Positions 43,401-55,000 are shown, numbered from the stretch's first letter. The stretch: DNA of 64,000 bases from JAFGDH01 sp964447525 (GCA_964447525.1 CAYUSU010000001.1:48592-112591), one strand, 5' to 3'. Program-made: numbers and translations. Notes: a model not told the origin generated them from the sequence alone.

Positions 43401-43414
43401 CCTTTTCTCTCCAC
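37499..43414 (-). CDS. Giant anchored surface protein (1971 aa) with cytosolic helical tail
   Basis: Signal helix (about 6-26), then an N-terminal domain with WWDTEWVYRVGIEI and WPVEHYINFTDLFG. Ten or more Ig/NEW3/CARDB-like beta domains follow, very rich in N-x-S/T sequons; several repeat the block SHDCGNVTKGSNCS. A Gly/Pro hinge (about 1640-1670) precedes one more NEW3 domain, a charged helical pair (LKKALQELEIDVENAKEIGK), and a transmembrane helix near residue 1850. The cytosolic tail ends IEKEYQEGIISEKAYNDLK. GTG at 43414 with GTGAT before it is the start, 4 nt after the upstream stop. It is a paralogue of the membrane-proximal half of the ATPase fusion. Confidence 0.82.
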   Translation of the reverse strand: MERKGVLAALVFLSVITTFMFVSIFSQQGGFDWWDTEWVYRVGIEINSTGYGRYYWPVEHYINFTDLFGDYNDTGTFDINSTRVIEYDSNGSIIDEVAFQFDQVSNFNVSNNAAGTIVFLMNGTTIADESRYYFVYFDKTENGPKNTTSFTSDLKINYTSYNEFNVNNSVLRFFVDTERGENTSGLYRVQGASPPAYNDIIGVPGSGERTIEYVKYSNGTYNFSFDFRNNFTVLYEGPIRIVVEMEGNETYWNDANNQTGEGKMIKTYTFYSNLSWIRVEQNFTNIGGSNITRQSPNPGALTLDAERALGGGYLNQQNTTDPGSWAWAAESSASWDFGVINVNESIPNFYAGSFPSAKQIGVVLNPVNITPGGYIYQHAVLRFNDTQGDENFVKDLSQRLVTPMNITQMETERITVQLEGKGYYNDANVTYFNRNETVVIATNITSDPYNLTKKINATVDKGTAGIGDDLTLIMYDDGTHYDNQSGDGMYTNYFNLSNSDVVGPWNITLTAYDDNWLTLNEEIFTLQITDKYYINTTVLNQYGLTNRLVNATVEVKNYRQDILIPGAFVNCTVNSPYVDDINVSDNGDGTYDVNFTAPPNASSYILNCSASKNNNTGYGTDQFTCESPYTYISITSDPNNYTVTKVTWIYNESFNVTVNATNLMNGSAFNVNISLGFPDNNFTADSQNKSCGNVLISNYCEKNFTVTALGGTPAGNYSINVSVDWDNYDSTKGNNNTWINVTVNDNVSLSLSHYNLTGKIGRGKTLANSNNFTVYASGNAPLTDINYTVSGFDSNFSFDFDPTGISSISQGNGYTVMLLANVTSGHSPGFYNGIINVTSGNDGYKTINVTMVVSGTNMSINVSQTNFTADNISYYNDQNFSVYVFTENLGNVTAYFSNITLAYSSTNITANTSSHDCGNVTKGSNCSTSFKLIVTEGTPPGDYYVNVTSYWTDPGDGIKSNMSQIYINVTSRPMYNLMQSSVSGNVTHGQDNYLGFFLLNNTGNYYVYNITFNVTNITSDFNITFDAPSIATLNPGEVTGVDINVSVPLGYETGVHTGIINVTSDNAGYHEINLTITVSNIRTWTMSPVFCEKVMTPLVGNVCNVTINNTGNVPINFTIIPQTGPTNMAGYTWTNVTNFEVKNLSSYVFALNYNATGAPLVFYYTNYTISGDQPESDPSSRILQSVLNPFVKPDISYEITPNITEQTGDVMIYANVTDHSAVGIKTMYVNITTPENITLQRDMNNLGFIINGSKYVFFYQIEYPNDITHGTWGNTTVTGSYNITFHAIDNQNRFKILSDEMIVYNNLFTDVSVGDYYQGDIGSILFYSHEYFGYPLGGTEVNVTLEDPLGNDVTHYLWTGSSTTTASNGYGGLMLLIPSDANEGNYTLTKNSSYMDEYVNFSVYNSSIEQFEVRGESEITAKVDIQDMTIKNGFMTASVIMLDHGNYTDPDEIDLTIYYTSGYSPTVWRSLTKNDMNQSYPGFWSYTEFIGDAVATGPYLAILRTKYDGKESWDMKAFRIVSGGPYHVSVDMLEYEVCQADMADFIITMTNEGEAATENLVEFWVSDGNTTWAYSSISEEVEGGMTENHTESLPIVSYQPLGQYTLNVRLTYDSNNTLFATANDTFYVVECAPGPGPGPEPGPEGPGGAAPAGPAPSGQVPTGTPRIEIINYPQEMGIEAGQTKYPTVTVKNTGNVTVYNISLKFRRLPTPWFEITPGEISELKRGEETTFSIKITMPVNAEAKEYIGNLLAIAANQTSDEKTMSVTVFGSRAELIEWEVERLKKALQELEIDVENAKEIGKDVSEIEPLLDNVRESIRDAERYLSEKRYDDSLEAVFVGWKFIERAKYLLAEAPFLDILLVTTFPPWLIVLLTVLICAVVVMLIFMKRMRGAAEKLFKFQASGVPRPTTVTVKKIEEKGSLTKETENVKRVLTLIEKEYQEGIISEKAYNDLKSRNEKKLKSIESTMNKL

Positions 43415-43418
43415 GCTA

Positions 43419-44882
43419 TCACTTTTTCGACAGTATTTTTTTTGCCTTTTCGTATGATTTTTTTGATATCAGACCGTTCTTGAAAGCATCTTCCAGGCCT
43501 TTGTGTTGATTTCCCTTGGCCGGTTCGGTGGCAGCAGCGGGAGCACTTTGCGTGCTTACGGGAGAAACCTGCAGTTCCTTTTCTATCTTTTCAAGTTTTG
43601 CGAGATTGATCTTTCTTGTTTTTTCATATTCCTTTTTCGGAATCACCGCAGCGGCATATCCTTCTTCCAGTGATTTGAGAAGACCTTCCAGTTCTTCCTT
43701 TTCCTCTGTGAGTTCTTCCGTTCCGGATGGTGTTCCTCCTCCGCCTACCGCAGTAACAGGTCTGGCCGTTCCCATCGCTTCAAGATCATCCTTGGTCGCG
43801 AATCCTTCCGTCTTCTTGTTGAGATCATCTATGTTGTTCATTAGGCTGTCAACGAGGGACTCGTACCTGTCCTGTTTCCTCTTGTATATGTCAAACTCTT
43901 CAAGCCTGCTTGTCATCTCAGCGTATAGTCCGTGGATCTTGTCAGAGAGCTTCTGTATGTTTGCCTGGACGTTCTTCATTTCCATGAGTTTTTCCGTGCT
44001 TTCCTTGCTCATGTTTATCATGTTCTCCAGACTGCCGATGTTGGTTATAACGTTCCTTAACCTCTTTAGAATCTCGTCTATGGTCTGGAACTTTCCCTCC
44101 AGTTTGTCTATCTTCAGTGCCTGACTCGAGATTTCACGGTCCTTCTTTCCCATCTCCATTATTATCTTTTCCGGGTCTATCTGGGAAACGATATCGGTCA
44201 TCTTCTGTATTTTAGTCTCGTAATCCTTCATCATGACCTCTCTCTGGAAAACTATCGATCTCAGTTCCGCGATATTCTCGTTTGCTCTCTGAACCTTCTC
44301 CCCGTCGACCTTTCTCATCTCCTTTACGCTCTCTACCACTGCTTTCATCCTTTCTATATCTATGTTGTATCTCTCCAGTTTTTTTGTTATCTCCGCAACG
44401 TCGCTGTCGCCTATCTTTGCGCTCAGGCCGGAAACAATCTCCTTGAACCTGTTTGACATTTCTTCTTCGAGCTGCTCTACATCAATCTCTGGTTTTGCCT
44501 TTGCAGGGGGTTTCTCAGAAATAATCGGTGTGGCTGACGGCTCCGGTTTTTCGGGAGAAGCGATTGTTTTTTCCGGTTCCTTTTTCATTTCCTTCATTAC
44601 CTTTTCTCTCTCTTCGGATATTTTCTTCACATGTTCCTTTTCCATCGCTTTAATTTTGTTGTCTATATCTTCTAGTCTTTTTTTGTTCTTTGCCTTGATG
44701 TCGTTGTAATCTTCCTCAAGAATTGTCGCTTCGTAATATGCGTCTTCAAGAGAGGATAAAAGGCTCTGTATTTCTTCCTTTTCCTTCTTCAGACCTTCGA
44801 TTCCTTTTGCCGGTGTCTCTTCCAGAGCTTTTTTTACGATTGTTTTATCCCCGGGCTTTTCACCCCTTTCCACCCCTGCCAT
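43419..44882 (-). CDS. Cytosolic coiled-coil protein with three SHOCT-like helical motifs (487 aa)
   Basis: No signal or membrane segment. The central 300 residues are coiled coil. A short helical motif occurs three times: residues about 38-77 (LLSSLEDAYYEATILEEDY), about 393-437 (LLKSLEEGYAAAVIPKKEY), and at the extreme C-terminus (LEDAFKNGLISKKSYEKAKK). The same motif ends the downstream 1971-residue protein. It resembles SHOCT-type short C-terminal domains, which often mediate oligomerisation. It sits between the two giant surface-protein genes, so it is a strong candidate for the intracellular linker between them. Confidence 0.75.
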   Translation of the reverse strand: MAGVERGEKPGDKTIVKKALEETPAKGIEGLKKEKEEIQSLLSSLEDAYYEATILEEDYNDIKAKNKKRLEDIDNKIKAMEKEHVKKISEEREKVMKEMKKEPEKTIASPEKPEPSATPIISEKPPAKAKPEIDVEQLEEEMSNRFKEIVSGLSAKIGDSDVAEITKKLERYNIDIERMKAVVESVKEMRKVDGEKVQRANENIAELRSIVFQREVMMKDYETKIQKMTDIVSQIDPEKIIMEMGKKDREISSQALKIDKLEGKFQTIDEILKRLRNVITNIGSLENMINMSKESTEKLMEMKNVQANIQKLSDKIHGLYAEMTSRLEEFDIYKRKQDRYESLVDSLMNNIDDLNKKTEGFATKDDLEAMGTARPVTAVGGGGTPSGTEELTEEKEELEGLLKSLEEGYAAAVIPKKEYEKTRKINLAKLEKIEKELQVSPVSTQSAPAAATEPAKGNQHKGLEDAFKNGLISKKSYEKAKKILSKK

Positions 44883-44942
44883 ATTGATATTTATCCCCCT
44901 TTTCTTATATTCTATTCAGGTTTTCTGGCCATTACGCCTGAC

Positions 44943-46050
44943 TTATTTCATGTTAAGCCTGTTTTTCAGAGTGTCCGTGTAGCTCTTTGCCATGTCGAAC
45001 TGTCCGGATTTCATCTTGTCCTTTGCAAGATTCAGTTCAAGCTCTATGTCAGTCGTGTCCACGTTCCTCGCCTTCATGCTTTCTACCATCTTGTCTATCT
45101 TTTCAATAACCTCGTTGACTTCAACATAATTTTGTATCTCCTTGTCGGTAAGCCTTCCCGTGTCGTGAAGAAGCGGCCTGAGAGCGACGAAGTACGGTTT
45201 ACCTTCGTTGTATGCCGGGTTCTGTATGAGACATGTTCCCGTCGTCAGTTTAACGACCTTGGATGCGTAGTCCATTCCGTACTTCTGCTTTACCCTGTCT
45301 ATGTCCCCTTCGTACTTCGTTCTGAGTTGTATCTCGGTTGCTATGTTTGCCCGGATGGCTCCCCTGAAATCCATAAGTACCTGTGATATCATGAATACGC
45401 CGATTCCCCACTTACGGAACTCTCGGCACGCCCTCTCTATCGCAACGTAACCGCCCTTACCTCCGTACTTTGGAAGCAGCCTGTGGACCTCGTCGTATAC
45501 GAGCAGGAGCTTCAGTTCCTTTTCTTCCGGAAGAGATGCCTTGAACACGGCATTGATGGTTTTCCTTACGAAACTGTCAAGGTATTTCGGTTCAAGCTTG
45601 TTCATCACGAACACCGTGATTTCGCCGGGTTTCCTGTATTTCTGGATATCCACCTCCATGTTCGGGTCTGTCACTAATATGATATTTGTCTTGAAGCCTG
45701 TCGCATCGTCCGGGTTTATTCCGAACTTTGGATACAGATCGAACATCCGTTTGTCGGTACATCTCTTTATGAACCCGGTCCACTGCGCGGTCGGATCGAA
45801 CACTATGATCGGAACCTTTCGTTTAAGCAACTCCTCTGTTATGACCATTGCCGAAACAGATTTACCAGCACCCGTTGCTCCGGCCGCGATGGAATGCATC
45901 ATTAACGCTCGCGTGTCGAAGAACGCATTAACATCGGTTTCTGCTATCTTACCGATTGGAACAGAGTGAGGACTCTTCTGCGGAAGCTTCTTGATGTCCA
46001 GCGGGAATATATACTTCGTCTTCTTCTTTTTCTTGAGCCTGTACATTATC
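44943..46050 (-). other. Domain: HerA/FtsK/VirB4-like ATPase (C-terminal part of giant protein)
   Basis: About 370 residues after the membrane helix. The sequence SVPIGKIAETDVNAFFDTR followed by GATGAGKS matches the HerA/DUF87 layout, where a short beta barrel precedes the P-loop. DPTAQWTGF after the P-loop strand and the Walker B VYDEVHRLLP are typical. Such ATPases form hexamers that pump DNA or peptide chains. No NurA nuclease partner is nearby, which argues against the DNA-repair HerA role. Confidence 0.85.
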
Positions 46051-49000
46051 CAGAACCTTCTTCCGAAATATAATGCGGGTATCGCTATGAAGGCGATCGC
46101 ATATGTAATCCAGCTCATGAATATCGTTCTTAGTAGTTGCACAGGTGCCGGGATCCTCAGCACATCAAACGAATCCACCGCATAAGCGGACTTTCTTCCG
46201 TACCAATAACTTACATTGACCTCCACCACATACCTGTCCTGCGGAGTCTCCTCCGGTATGAATATCTTCTTGGTGAAAGACTTGACGCTCTCGACGGCGA
46301 GGGTTTCGGTGTTCTTAATTATAAGCGTCTCGCTTTCCAGTCCCCTTACCTCATAATTTACCACTATATCTTCCACAGTAGCTGTTGGCCCCATGTTCAA
46401 AAGGGTGACCTCGAATTTCAGATTACCTCCGGGTTCGACTGATTTTGTAAGTGTTTTGACCTCTACATCCATCAGTGGTTCCGGAGGCTTCTCAATCTTT
46501 ATTGTTACCGGTGTTACGTGAGTGATGTTTCTGTCTTTCACTCTCATTATGATATCGCCTGTGTATATGCCTTCCTGTGTGGTGGGAAGAGCATACAGCT
46601 TCACCTTCACGACATTTGTGGATTTTCCTTCAACTGTGAATACCGGTTGTTCTATCTGGACCAGTTCCCAGACATTCCCTTCAACAGTTGCTACGACCTC
46701 CACGTCGCTTCCCAGGTTATTGGTTATGTCTATCGAATGGATTTCGTGTTCGCCTGGTTTGAGCGTCACGAATATGAGAGTGGATTTTATCTCCACTGGT
46801 ACGGCCGCGGCTCCTGCTTGGCTTGGTGGCGGAGCTATAGCAGCTCCTGCTCCCGCCCCGGTGCCTGCCCCCGCACCGGTCGGTCCGCCTCCCGTTCCCG
46901 GCTCTTCCTCCTGCCCCGGTCCTGTTGGGCAGTCCTGCGGACAGCTTGCGGTCGATTCACCGTAATCCGTGTCACACCTCCCATCACCGCATATGAACTG
47001 GGCCAATATGTAAATACCATCAAGATCTGTCGTATTGTATATGAGCGTGGAATCGGTCGTGTTGATGATTATCTCGCTGACGTTCGTCCTGTCCCATGTG
47101 TCGTTGCATATGTTCAAAAGTTGGATGGAATTGTTTGTGTACCAGTCGACTTCGCAGTGATATATGCCGAGACTGGTCACGGAAGCGCTTTGATATGCCG
47201 AATAATCAAGGATGAGTTTTGCCATCGTGTAGTTGAAGCTGTTGTTTATCGCGAATCCCCTAAGTGCACCTGATCCAAGATATTGCGTGGGAAGGTTTCC
47301 GAAAAGGATCGGATTGTACATGTTTTGGAATAATGGTGAACCTAGAAGCTGGACTGATTCGTTCCACACATTGGCAACAATATCATAATTCCTCGCATCG
47401 ATCGTTTCATTATACGTCCCGTCCGAAGGATCGGTAGATATGTTGAAGAATAGCAGTCCAGATGTAAGGTTCCCGTAAAGCAGGAAGTTTATGTCCACTG
47501 CGTCATTCGTTACTGGACTGATGTCTATGCTCTTACCTGCGAAGAACACCGCCGGGTAGATTTCGAAGGTCTTGTTGCTGGTGTTGCAGTTGCCGCTCAA
47601 GTCGCACGCAGTAACGTTTACGAAATACATTCCCGATTCCGACGTGTTCGTGTAATTAAATTCGAACACGTAAAGGTCGCCCGTCTTGGAAACGAAGGTC
47701 ATATTCGCATTGGTTGTGTAATTGGATGGAGTTAAGATGGTTATGGTCGCATTCTGCGCGCCTCCCGCATCTGTGACGTTGACTTTTATCCATGCGGTAT
47801 CATTTACCGGAACCCTGTCGGCCATGTCTATATCAACGTTTGGCGGGGTCTCGTCTATGTATATAATAGCCTTTTGCTCCTTGTCCGTCAGGCTTATGCC
47901 GTATATCGGGTATATCGCATTCACCGTCAGGTCATACCCCCTTTCCTTGCTTATGTTCGGGGCGGTGAAATTGACTATCCAGTATCCCCCCGGCGCATAA
48001 TAACTATAACTATTGATGTTGGCGGTCGTCGAGAACGTCTCATTCGATAGAGTAACATTCCACAGCAATCCAAAGGTCACGTTGGAATTGGAATACACCA
48101 CACTCACATTGGTTGTGATGTTTTCACCCGGAGAAACCTTCAAATAAGGTGACGATTGGGTTGGTTGCAAAATATTCACGAATAACGGATGTATGTTCAT
48201 CGTTATGGAGGTTTCCCTGGTAGTGGGATCAGCTGTATAATTTTGCGTACGTATATAACCATGATAAGATCTAAATGTATCGAAGGATGGTGCGGTGTAG
48301 TTGATTCCTATGTAATCCGTATCTCCTATGCCTATCGTCATGTCAGTCATGTTAGGCGTTATCAGCGGAGCGATCAGGCCGTATTCTATTATGTTCAGAA
48401 GAATCAGCACGTTCCCCACGTTCTGTATCATGATCATCCCCAAATTACCAGAAGTTCCCTGAACGACATCGACGTTGATGTCGCTCGGACTCTGGTCCCA
48501 TGATAGATTTACCGGTATTTTTACATATATATCAGCCGTGTCGTCAGTTCCGTCCGCAGAAACGTTCAGTGTTCCGTTGTAATTGCCTGCAGGGAACATG
48601 TCCGGAACGGTTATACTAAGATAGACTGGATTCGTCCAGCCGGACGGAAGGGCGGCGATGGTGGGTGGAGAGAACCACCATGTGAAGTTCTGGCAAACCG
48701 TCCCGTTCTGGCATATGAATTGTATGTTCGTGACGTTGGAGTTACCGGCCGACCTTATGGTGAAACTCACGTTCTTCGTCAGCCCGGATGCTGTTATCAT
48801 GGTTACGTTAGATTCAACTATTTCGATTATCGGATTCGGAAGCACGGTGAAATTTATCGTTTCCATGCCGCTGCCGTTCGATCCGTTGAGGTTGGTCCAG
48901 TTCGCTATCAGGTTCACGTAATACAATCCGGGAGGTGTGCCATTGACGACTGTTATCTTCACCGTGTCGTTTATCGTTGTGTTTCTAAGCAATGTACCGA

Positions 49001-52000
49001 ATGTGAAATCCTCTGGAATGGATATCCAGCCCGTTGGAAGGGTTACGTTCGTCGTGAGATTATATGCCCTCGCATATCCGGTGTTGGAAAGGTTGAACAA
49101 TATCGAAGCGTTCTCCCCGTTATATATAGTAATATTAGTGATGTTAACCGAACTCACGTTCGGGCTGATTGATACCGGGGTTTCTCCAGCCGCTGTCAAG
49201 TAGACCGGTGATGAACAGCTGTATAATGAAAGGGTGTCGTTTGCGCATATCTTTAACGAGTACTGACCGGACACGTTGGTATTGTAAGTTGTGTTGAAGA
49301 ATGATCCGTTCCTGCTCATCAGTTTTATGAACGGAGTCTCTCCTGAATATGTGATGACGGAATAATCCAGCCACATTGTGTAGTTCCAGCTGATCAGATC
49401 ACCGCTAACGTTGAAGACGGTAATGTTTATGGTTTGGTTGTCAGGAACGGTGAAATTCGCCCCGGACATTACTGCGTCTATCGTAAAGTTGGACAAATTG
49501 ACAACTGACTGATTCGACGATATCATCAGGCCGTTAACAGTAAGATTCACATATACCGTTGTGTTGCTGTTGGAATTGTAAACCGTAACGTTGAAATTCT
49601 GCAGCGAACCGCTGACATTCATATCCTCCGTGTAGTTGAATCCCTGATCGGAAGCGGCGTTATGTATCACTTTGGAAGCATTGGTAAAGTTGGCCGATAC
49701 GATTCTTGATACATTTATCCATGCATAGTCAACGTCGAAGTTATCCTTGATCGTGGCGTTGATAGTTACGTTTTCGAATATTATCTCGAATACCTGAGGA
49801 GTTACATTGATATCTTCTATTGTTGGAGGGATGTCGGTTACATTAAGGAACATATCCGTCGAATTTTCGGATGGGTTAGCAAGCGAAGTGTCATCCCTTA
49901 TCAGCAGGTTTACGTAATAAAGATCAGCCGTTTTCGAAGGTGAAACGGTGTAGGTAACGTTGACTGATCTCTTTGCCTGCTTGCTCAAGGTAAAGAAGGA
50001 CGGATTCTCCAGTACCATGTCCGTTCCGTTACCCTGCTCATAAATTCTGAACGTGAGATCAACATTTCCGATATTAGTTATGTTTATCAGGCCGACCTCT
50101 CCTGCCGTGTTGGGTGGTGTTAGAAGGGTTCCGAAAGTTGGCGGAGTGAACACCCATGACGAATTTAGGGAAACGTTAAGATTCATGGTCGCTTGGTCGA
50201 AATTGGCGTTGGATGGTGTTGCTCTTATGAATGTCCAGTAGAGTCCCGGATCCTGCCCTGCCGGCACGTCTACCGTTATGTCGGTTGTGAAGTTATCGCC
50301 GGCTGCCAGATAATCATATGAGTATGGTACAATGTCGATGTCGCATCCCGGACATTGTGTTGAAAGGTTCCCGCCGATAAGAGCGACTGTTATGAATGTC
50401 AATCCGTCGTTACCTTGGGATACGATTGTTATGTTTCCTATGTATGTCTCTTTGTCGTGTGGTAAAGTCTTGTTCACGAAAAGTTCAGCTATATTCAGAA
50501 CGGGGTTTGATATTACAATGACATTGGTCATGTTGGTTGTGGAATTCCACGTTCTGTCTGGGTTCATCCACGTTGCGTTCCCGTATAATCTTATCAGTCC
50601 GGGCGGGGTTTTAGCCTGCACTGTGAGTTCGACCGTCCATGAACAGTTCGAGTTCGGCGTCATATTACCACAATCATGATAGGTCTCGTTGGGAATGATA
50701 ACATGCGGGTCCCTGTCGTCGTATACCGTCACATTGACATTGTAGGCGTATGCAGGCCCGTTATTCGTGAAATTGATCGTGAGGTTGAATACAAAACCTT
50801 GCGTCTGGGTGATGTTAATCGCCTCTATCTCTTCCGTTTGGTTCACGAAACCTGTCACCTTACCCCATACGTATATGTATCCGGCGAATGAGGAATTGGT
50901 GTTGTATTCCGGTGCCATGTCCTTTGCATATATTGTAACATTATACGTACCGTCGGACTTCGGAAGATATTCCGATCTGTATGTATTGTTACCCTGATTA
51001 GTGAGAGTGAGGTTCTCATAACTCCCGTTCGGAAGTGCTATGTTCGCCCATACCCCGTTCGCCGGAATGCCGTAATCATCCGTTACATAAGCAGAGATAT
51101 TGATGTAATCCAGCCATGCCTCTATGCTCTGGTTGGGAAGTATGGATGAATTGTGTATTACCGGGGCAACAAGGTCCTTTACCCATATCTTTGCTTGATC
51201 ACTCGGCGTTCTTGCGGTGTAAAGCTTTCCAAGATCATCTGTTATGTTGCACGCGAATGTTACGTTGCCCTTGTCCAGCGGGTACCACGTCGCATTCGCA
51301 TAACCTGATGAATTGGTCTGGTATGTTCCGTTGTATACCCATGAACTACTGGACTGATTCCAATACGAGAAGTTCACATCATAACCTTCGACACCCGCCC
51401 CGGATATGTAATCCTGAACCAAACAGGTTCGAAGGAATGAATAAGGATACTGGATTATGCTTTCGTCAGGCGGAGCTGACCATATCACATCGGCCCAACC
51501 GGTTATGACCACTATCACAGAGTCTTCCCCGGTATCGTAGAAAGACCTTGAGGACTGTGCGGTCATATTCCTGTTCCCTGTCTGTTGACCGCTGGAATCG
51601 TACAGTTCCTCCTGACCGGCGGTGGTCTGGGTGAGGAATAGCGATTCGTTGTACCATTCGACGGTTTCGATTCCGTTCCAGTTGTTTCCGTTCTCATCCC
51701 AAACGTCCGCTTTGAAATGTATGTTGTCTCCTTTCCCGTAATTGGTTCCGTTGGAAGGGATTGTGATGTTGACTATGAGCACGCCGTTCACGTTGACGTT
51801 GGTCGTGTTAGTGATTGAGTCCTCGTTCGTGGACGGCTTCGTGGCGTTTATGTATATTGTCTTGACTCCTGGAGTGATAGTTTCGTGGGGATTATAAGTG
51901 AAAGGATCCTGGCACCATCCGGTCGAGTTGGTGGTGCAGTTACCGAGCCAGTTCGTGGAGTTGTAGAAGTTCACCGTTGCGTTCTCTATCGCTACCTCCA

Positions 52001-55000
52001 AACCAGCGTCTTCTATCTTTACGGTTATGTTTGTAGTGAACGGATCGCACCTGATGCAGGTGTCGTTCCTGTGTATTGTCGGATCGGAGACGGATATCTG
52101 CTTGATCACCAGCGGCCTCGTGATCATTATCCAAGTGGTCATGTTTGGCGTGGAAGCGTTGTAATATTTTTCCGAATCGTTCCCTATTGCGCATGTGAGG
52201 TTATGCAATCCCGGGAGCCTGTTTGTGCTCCAGTAGAAAGTCGCGTTTCCGTTTGATGAGGTGTTCATCGTATCGGTGAGGTTCCCGTCATAATAAAGGT
52301 TAACCGTGTAGTTTTCCAGATTCACGAGAGTGTTGGCATCCCTTACGTGGCATTTCACGCTTATGGTCGGGCCGGCCATGTAAGAGCTTTCGTTCTCTGG
52401 CAGGATCATGTCGAGTTCGCTCCACCCGTATATTACGACGTTAGTGGAATTGGTGTTCTGGTCAAAATATTGTCTGGTCGTGTTGGCATGGATGACTTCC
52501 GGACCCAGTTCGTAATTGTAAGGAATGAACCAGGTAGTATTGTATCCGGTTGCCAGATTGGTCCAGATATTGTCGTACCATTCCACGGTCGTGTCGTTAA
52601 CTTCATTGGAACATTCGTCGTTTACGGTCGCATTGAAATACACGGTAGTGTTCCTGTTCAGTATTATGCTGTTCACCGGGTTGATTATGTTATCGTATAG
52701 CTGACCGTATACGGTGAGTCCGAAGTTGCTCGTGTTCTCGTATTCGTAGCAGCTGTCGTTGGTTCCGCCCCTCCAGTACTGTATCCCCACATCTGAAGTG
52801 CAGTTCGGATCATAATATTTAATGCATGCGCCGTCCGATGATAAGCACTGGTATGAAAGATTGAAATCAGCCCCGTTTTCTGTTACCCATATGACCCCCG
52901 AGGCCCCGTCAGGATATGCACCCGGGAAACTTCCCCAGTCCGAGTCGTATATCGTGAAGTTGAAGAGCGCCTGGTCGTTTCCTATCCTCCTCACCGTGTC
53001 ATTGCTGGTGGAACTTTTCGCGAGGGTCACGTTGTCCTCGGTCAGGTTGAACGTCAGCGGACTGGTCTCATCCGAAAAGTTGAATGGATCCACTGTATGG
53101 AACTTGTAGTAGTTCACCATTCCCGGAGCCGGTTGGGAATCGGCGCAGGTGAACTTTTGGCTGTACTGGAAAACCTCACCCCTTCCGCTTATATTGGTCC
53201 AGTTTATCATTTCCCATGTCGCGTTATTCAGGCTGTGCCATGTCGTGAGATTGTTGAAATTGTAATCGTCGTCCCTGAACATCACGGAGAATGTGTAGTT
53301 CCTTCCCCATCCTTCTTTAGTTGGATATATCGATGGGTATGTCAGTACAGGTACCTCTCCGAGGAAGAAAGAATCTACGTAAAGGGTCTGGTTATTCCCG
53401 TAAAACTGCTTGGAGACCAGCATGGTCAGGTTCCACCAGTACCTTTGCTGTTGGGTGGAATCCCAAGTGCAGTTGTACCAGCCAAGGTTTTCGTCCCAGT
53501 CCATGGTTGTCGGTTCTCCCGGCTTGCAGTATCTGATGTTAGTGTTCCTCTTCATCATGTATATCGTGGTCGCGTTCTCTATCCATCCAAGTTCGCCGGA
53601 GCAGTCGTCTTCCAGCCATCCCATCATGGGGACAGGGTCTCCCCGTATGAAACCCACTCCCTTCGGATAGAATATTTTCGGTCTGAGGTCCGAATTGACG
53701 GTCACGTTGTATTCGGTAGAATTCGTGTCTTTGTAACACGTATCTTCGAATACCCCACCTTTCCATCTGTGGATACCCACGCTGTAATTGCATTCCCCTA
53801 TCGGGGTCTCTCCCGGGCTCAGGAAGTTGAGATTCATGTAACCTCCGCTCCCGTTTACCCCTGAGACCTGTCCTATATCCCAGTCGTCAGGGTCTGAAGC
53901 GTTCATTGTCACCCAGAACTTGGCGTTTCCGTTTTCCATCGTCTCGTTCTTGTCCGAATCAGTGGCTATCAAACTGAGCAGTGTGGAAGCGGTCCCGTTC
54001 CTCCAGACGTCCGGGTTGTCGTGTCCGGAGAAGGGGGCCAGTGTGACATCGTCCTTGTCTACCGTGAAGTTCTTATCAGTCATGTTCTCTGTCGAATCAT
54101 CGTAACCCCTGTCATCGGTTACCTCAAACTTGTACTGCCATGTTCCTATGGCCGGACATCCGATCATATCGAAATTCATCGAAAGAACAACACTCTGGTT
54201 TAATGGTCCTTCCAGTATAGTGGAATTTTTCATCGACCAACTCATTTCGCCGGTACAGTCCTGTATGCAGACCCTGTATAACCTGAGTGTGACATTGTCC
54301 AGGTCCTCGTCGGTGACGGTTACTTCGAACGGGAATATCTCACCCCAGCCACCGGGGTTGACAATTATAGAGGAGTTGTAAAGGATCGGTTCGGTTTCTA
54401 TGAAGAAGTGCTGGTCGAGCTGGGTTTCGTTGGGGTTGTACCATCCCCTGCTGGAATTCATTATACTGGTGTACCATCTTGCTTTCATGTCGCTCGAGTC
54501 CCTCTTCATCTGGTAAAGACCACCTCCCTCGTTGGTGTAATTCCACGTGTAGCTGTTTCCATACATCTCATTGTACAGCTTGAATGTGACATTCGCATCC
54601 GAAATATAATCACCGTCGCAGTCGCTTTGTATCTCCCCCTGTATGGTCACGTTGTTACCCCTGAGTATCTGTTCCCCTGCCTGGGCGGACGGCGGGGACG
54701 TTAATATCTCATTCCTCAGGTCCCCCTTGATTTTCACCGTCATGTTCTCGCTGATGTTCAGGTTCTGGTAGCATGAGTCCGTAACTCCCGATATCCACTT
54801 GTGAACACCGACAGTGTAGAAAGGCGCACATCCTGGATCAAAGTAATAATAGACATCCCCCCCGGAAACGGTCTGATTAAAGTAAGGACTGTACCATGAA
54901 CCCGGATTGCTAGCATCGAGCGTGATCCAGAAGCTTATGTTCACCCCAACAGGAGCGGTGATGTTCTTGTCCGTGTCATTGACCTGAACCATAAGCAAGC

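Noticed and set aside
44943..46130. HerA-like ATPase as a separate gene downstream of the giant gene
   Set aside because: No stop codon, ribosome-binding site or promoter separates the ectodomain from the ATPase; a membrane helix and basic stop-transfer stretch connect them in one frame.
46518..47273. Plus-strand ORFs of up to 251 codons opposite the hinge of the giant protein
   Set aside because: They arise from G/C-rich repetitive hinge codons read in antisense; composition is irregular and no start signals are present.
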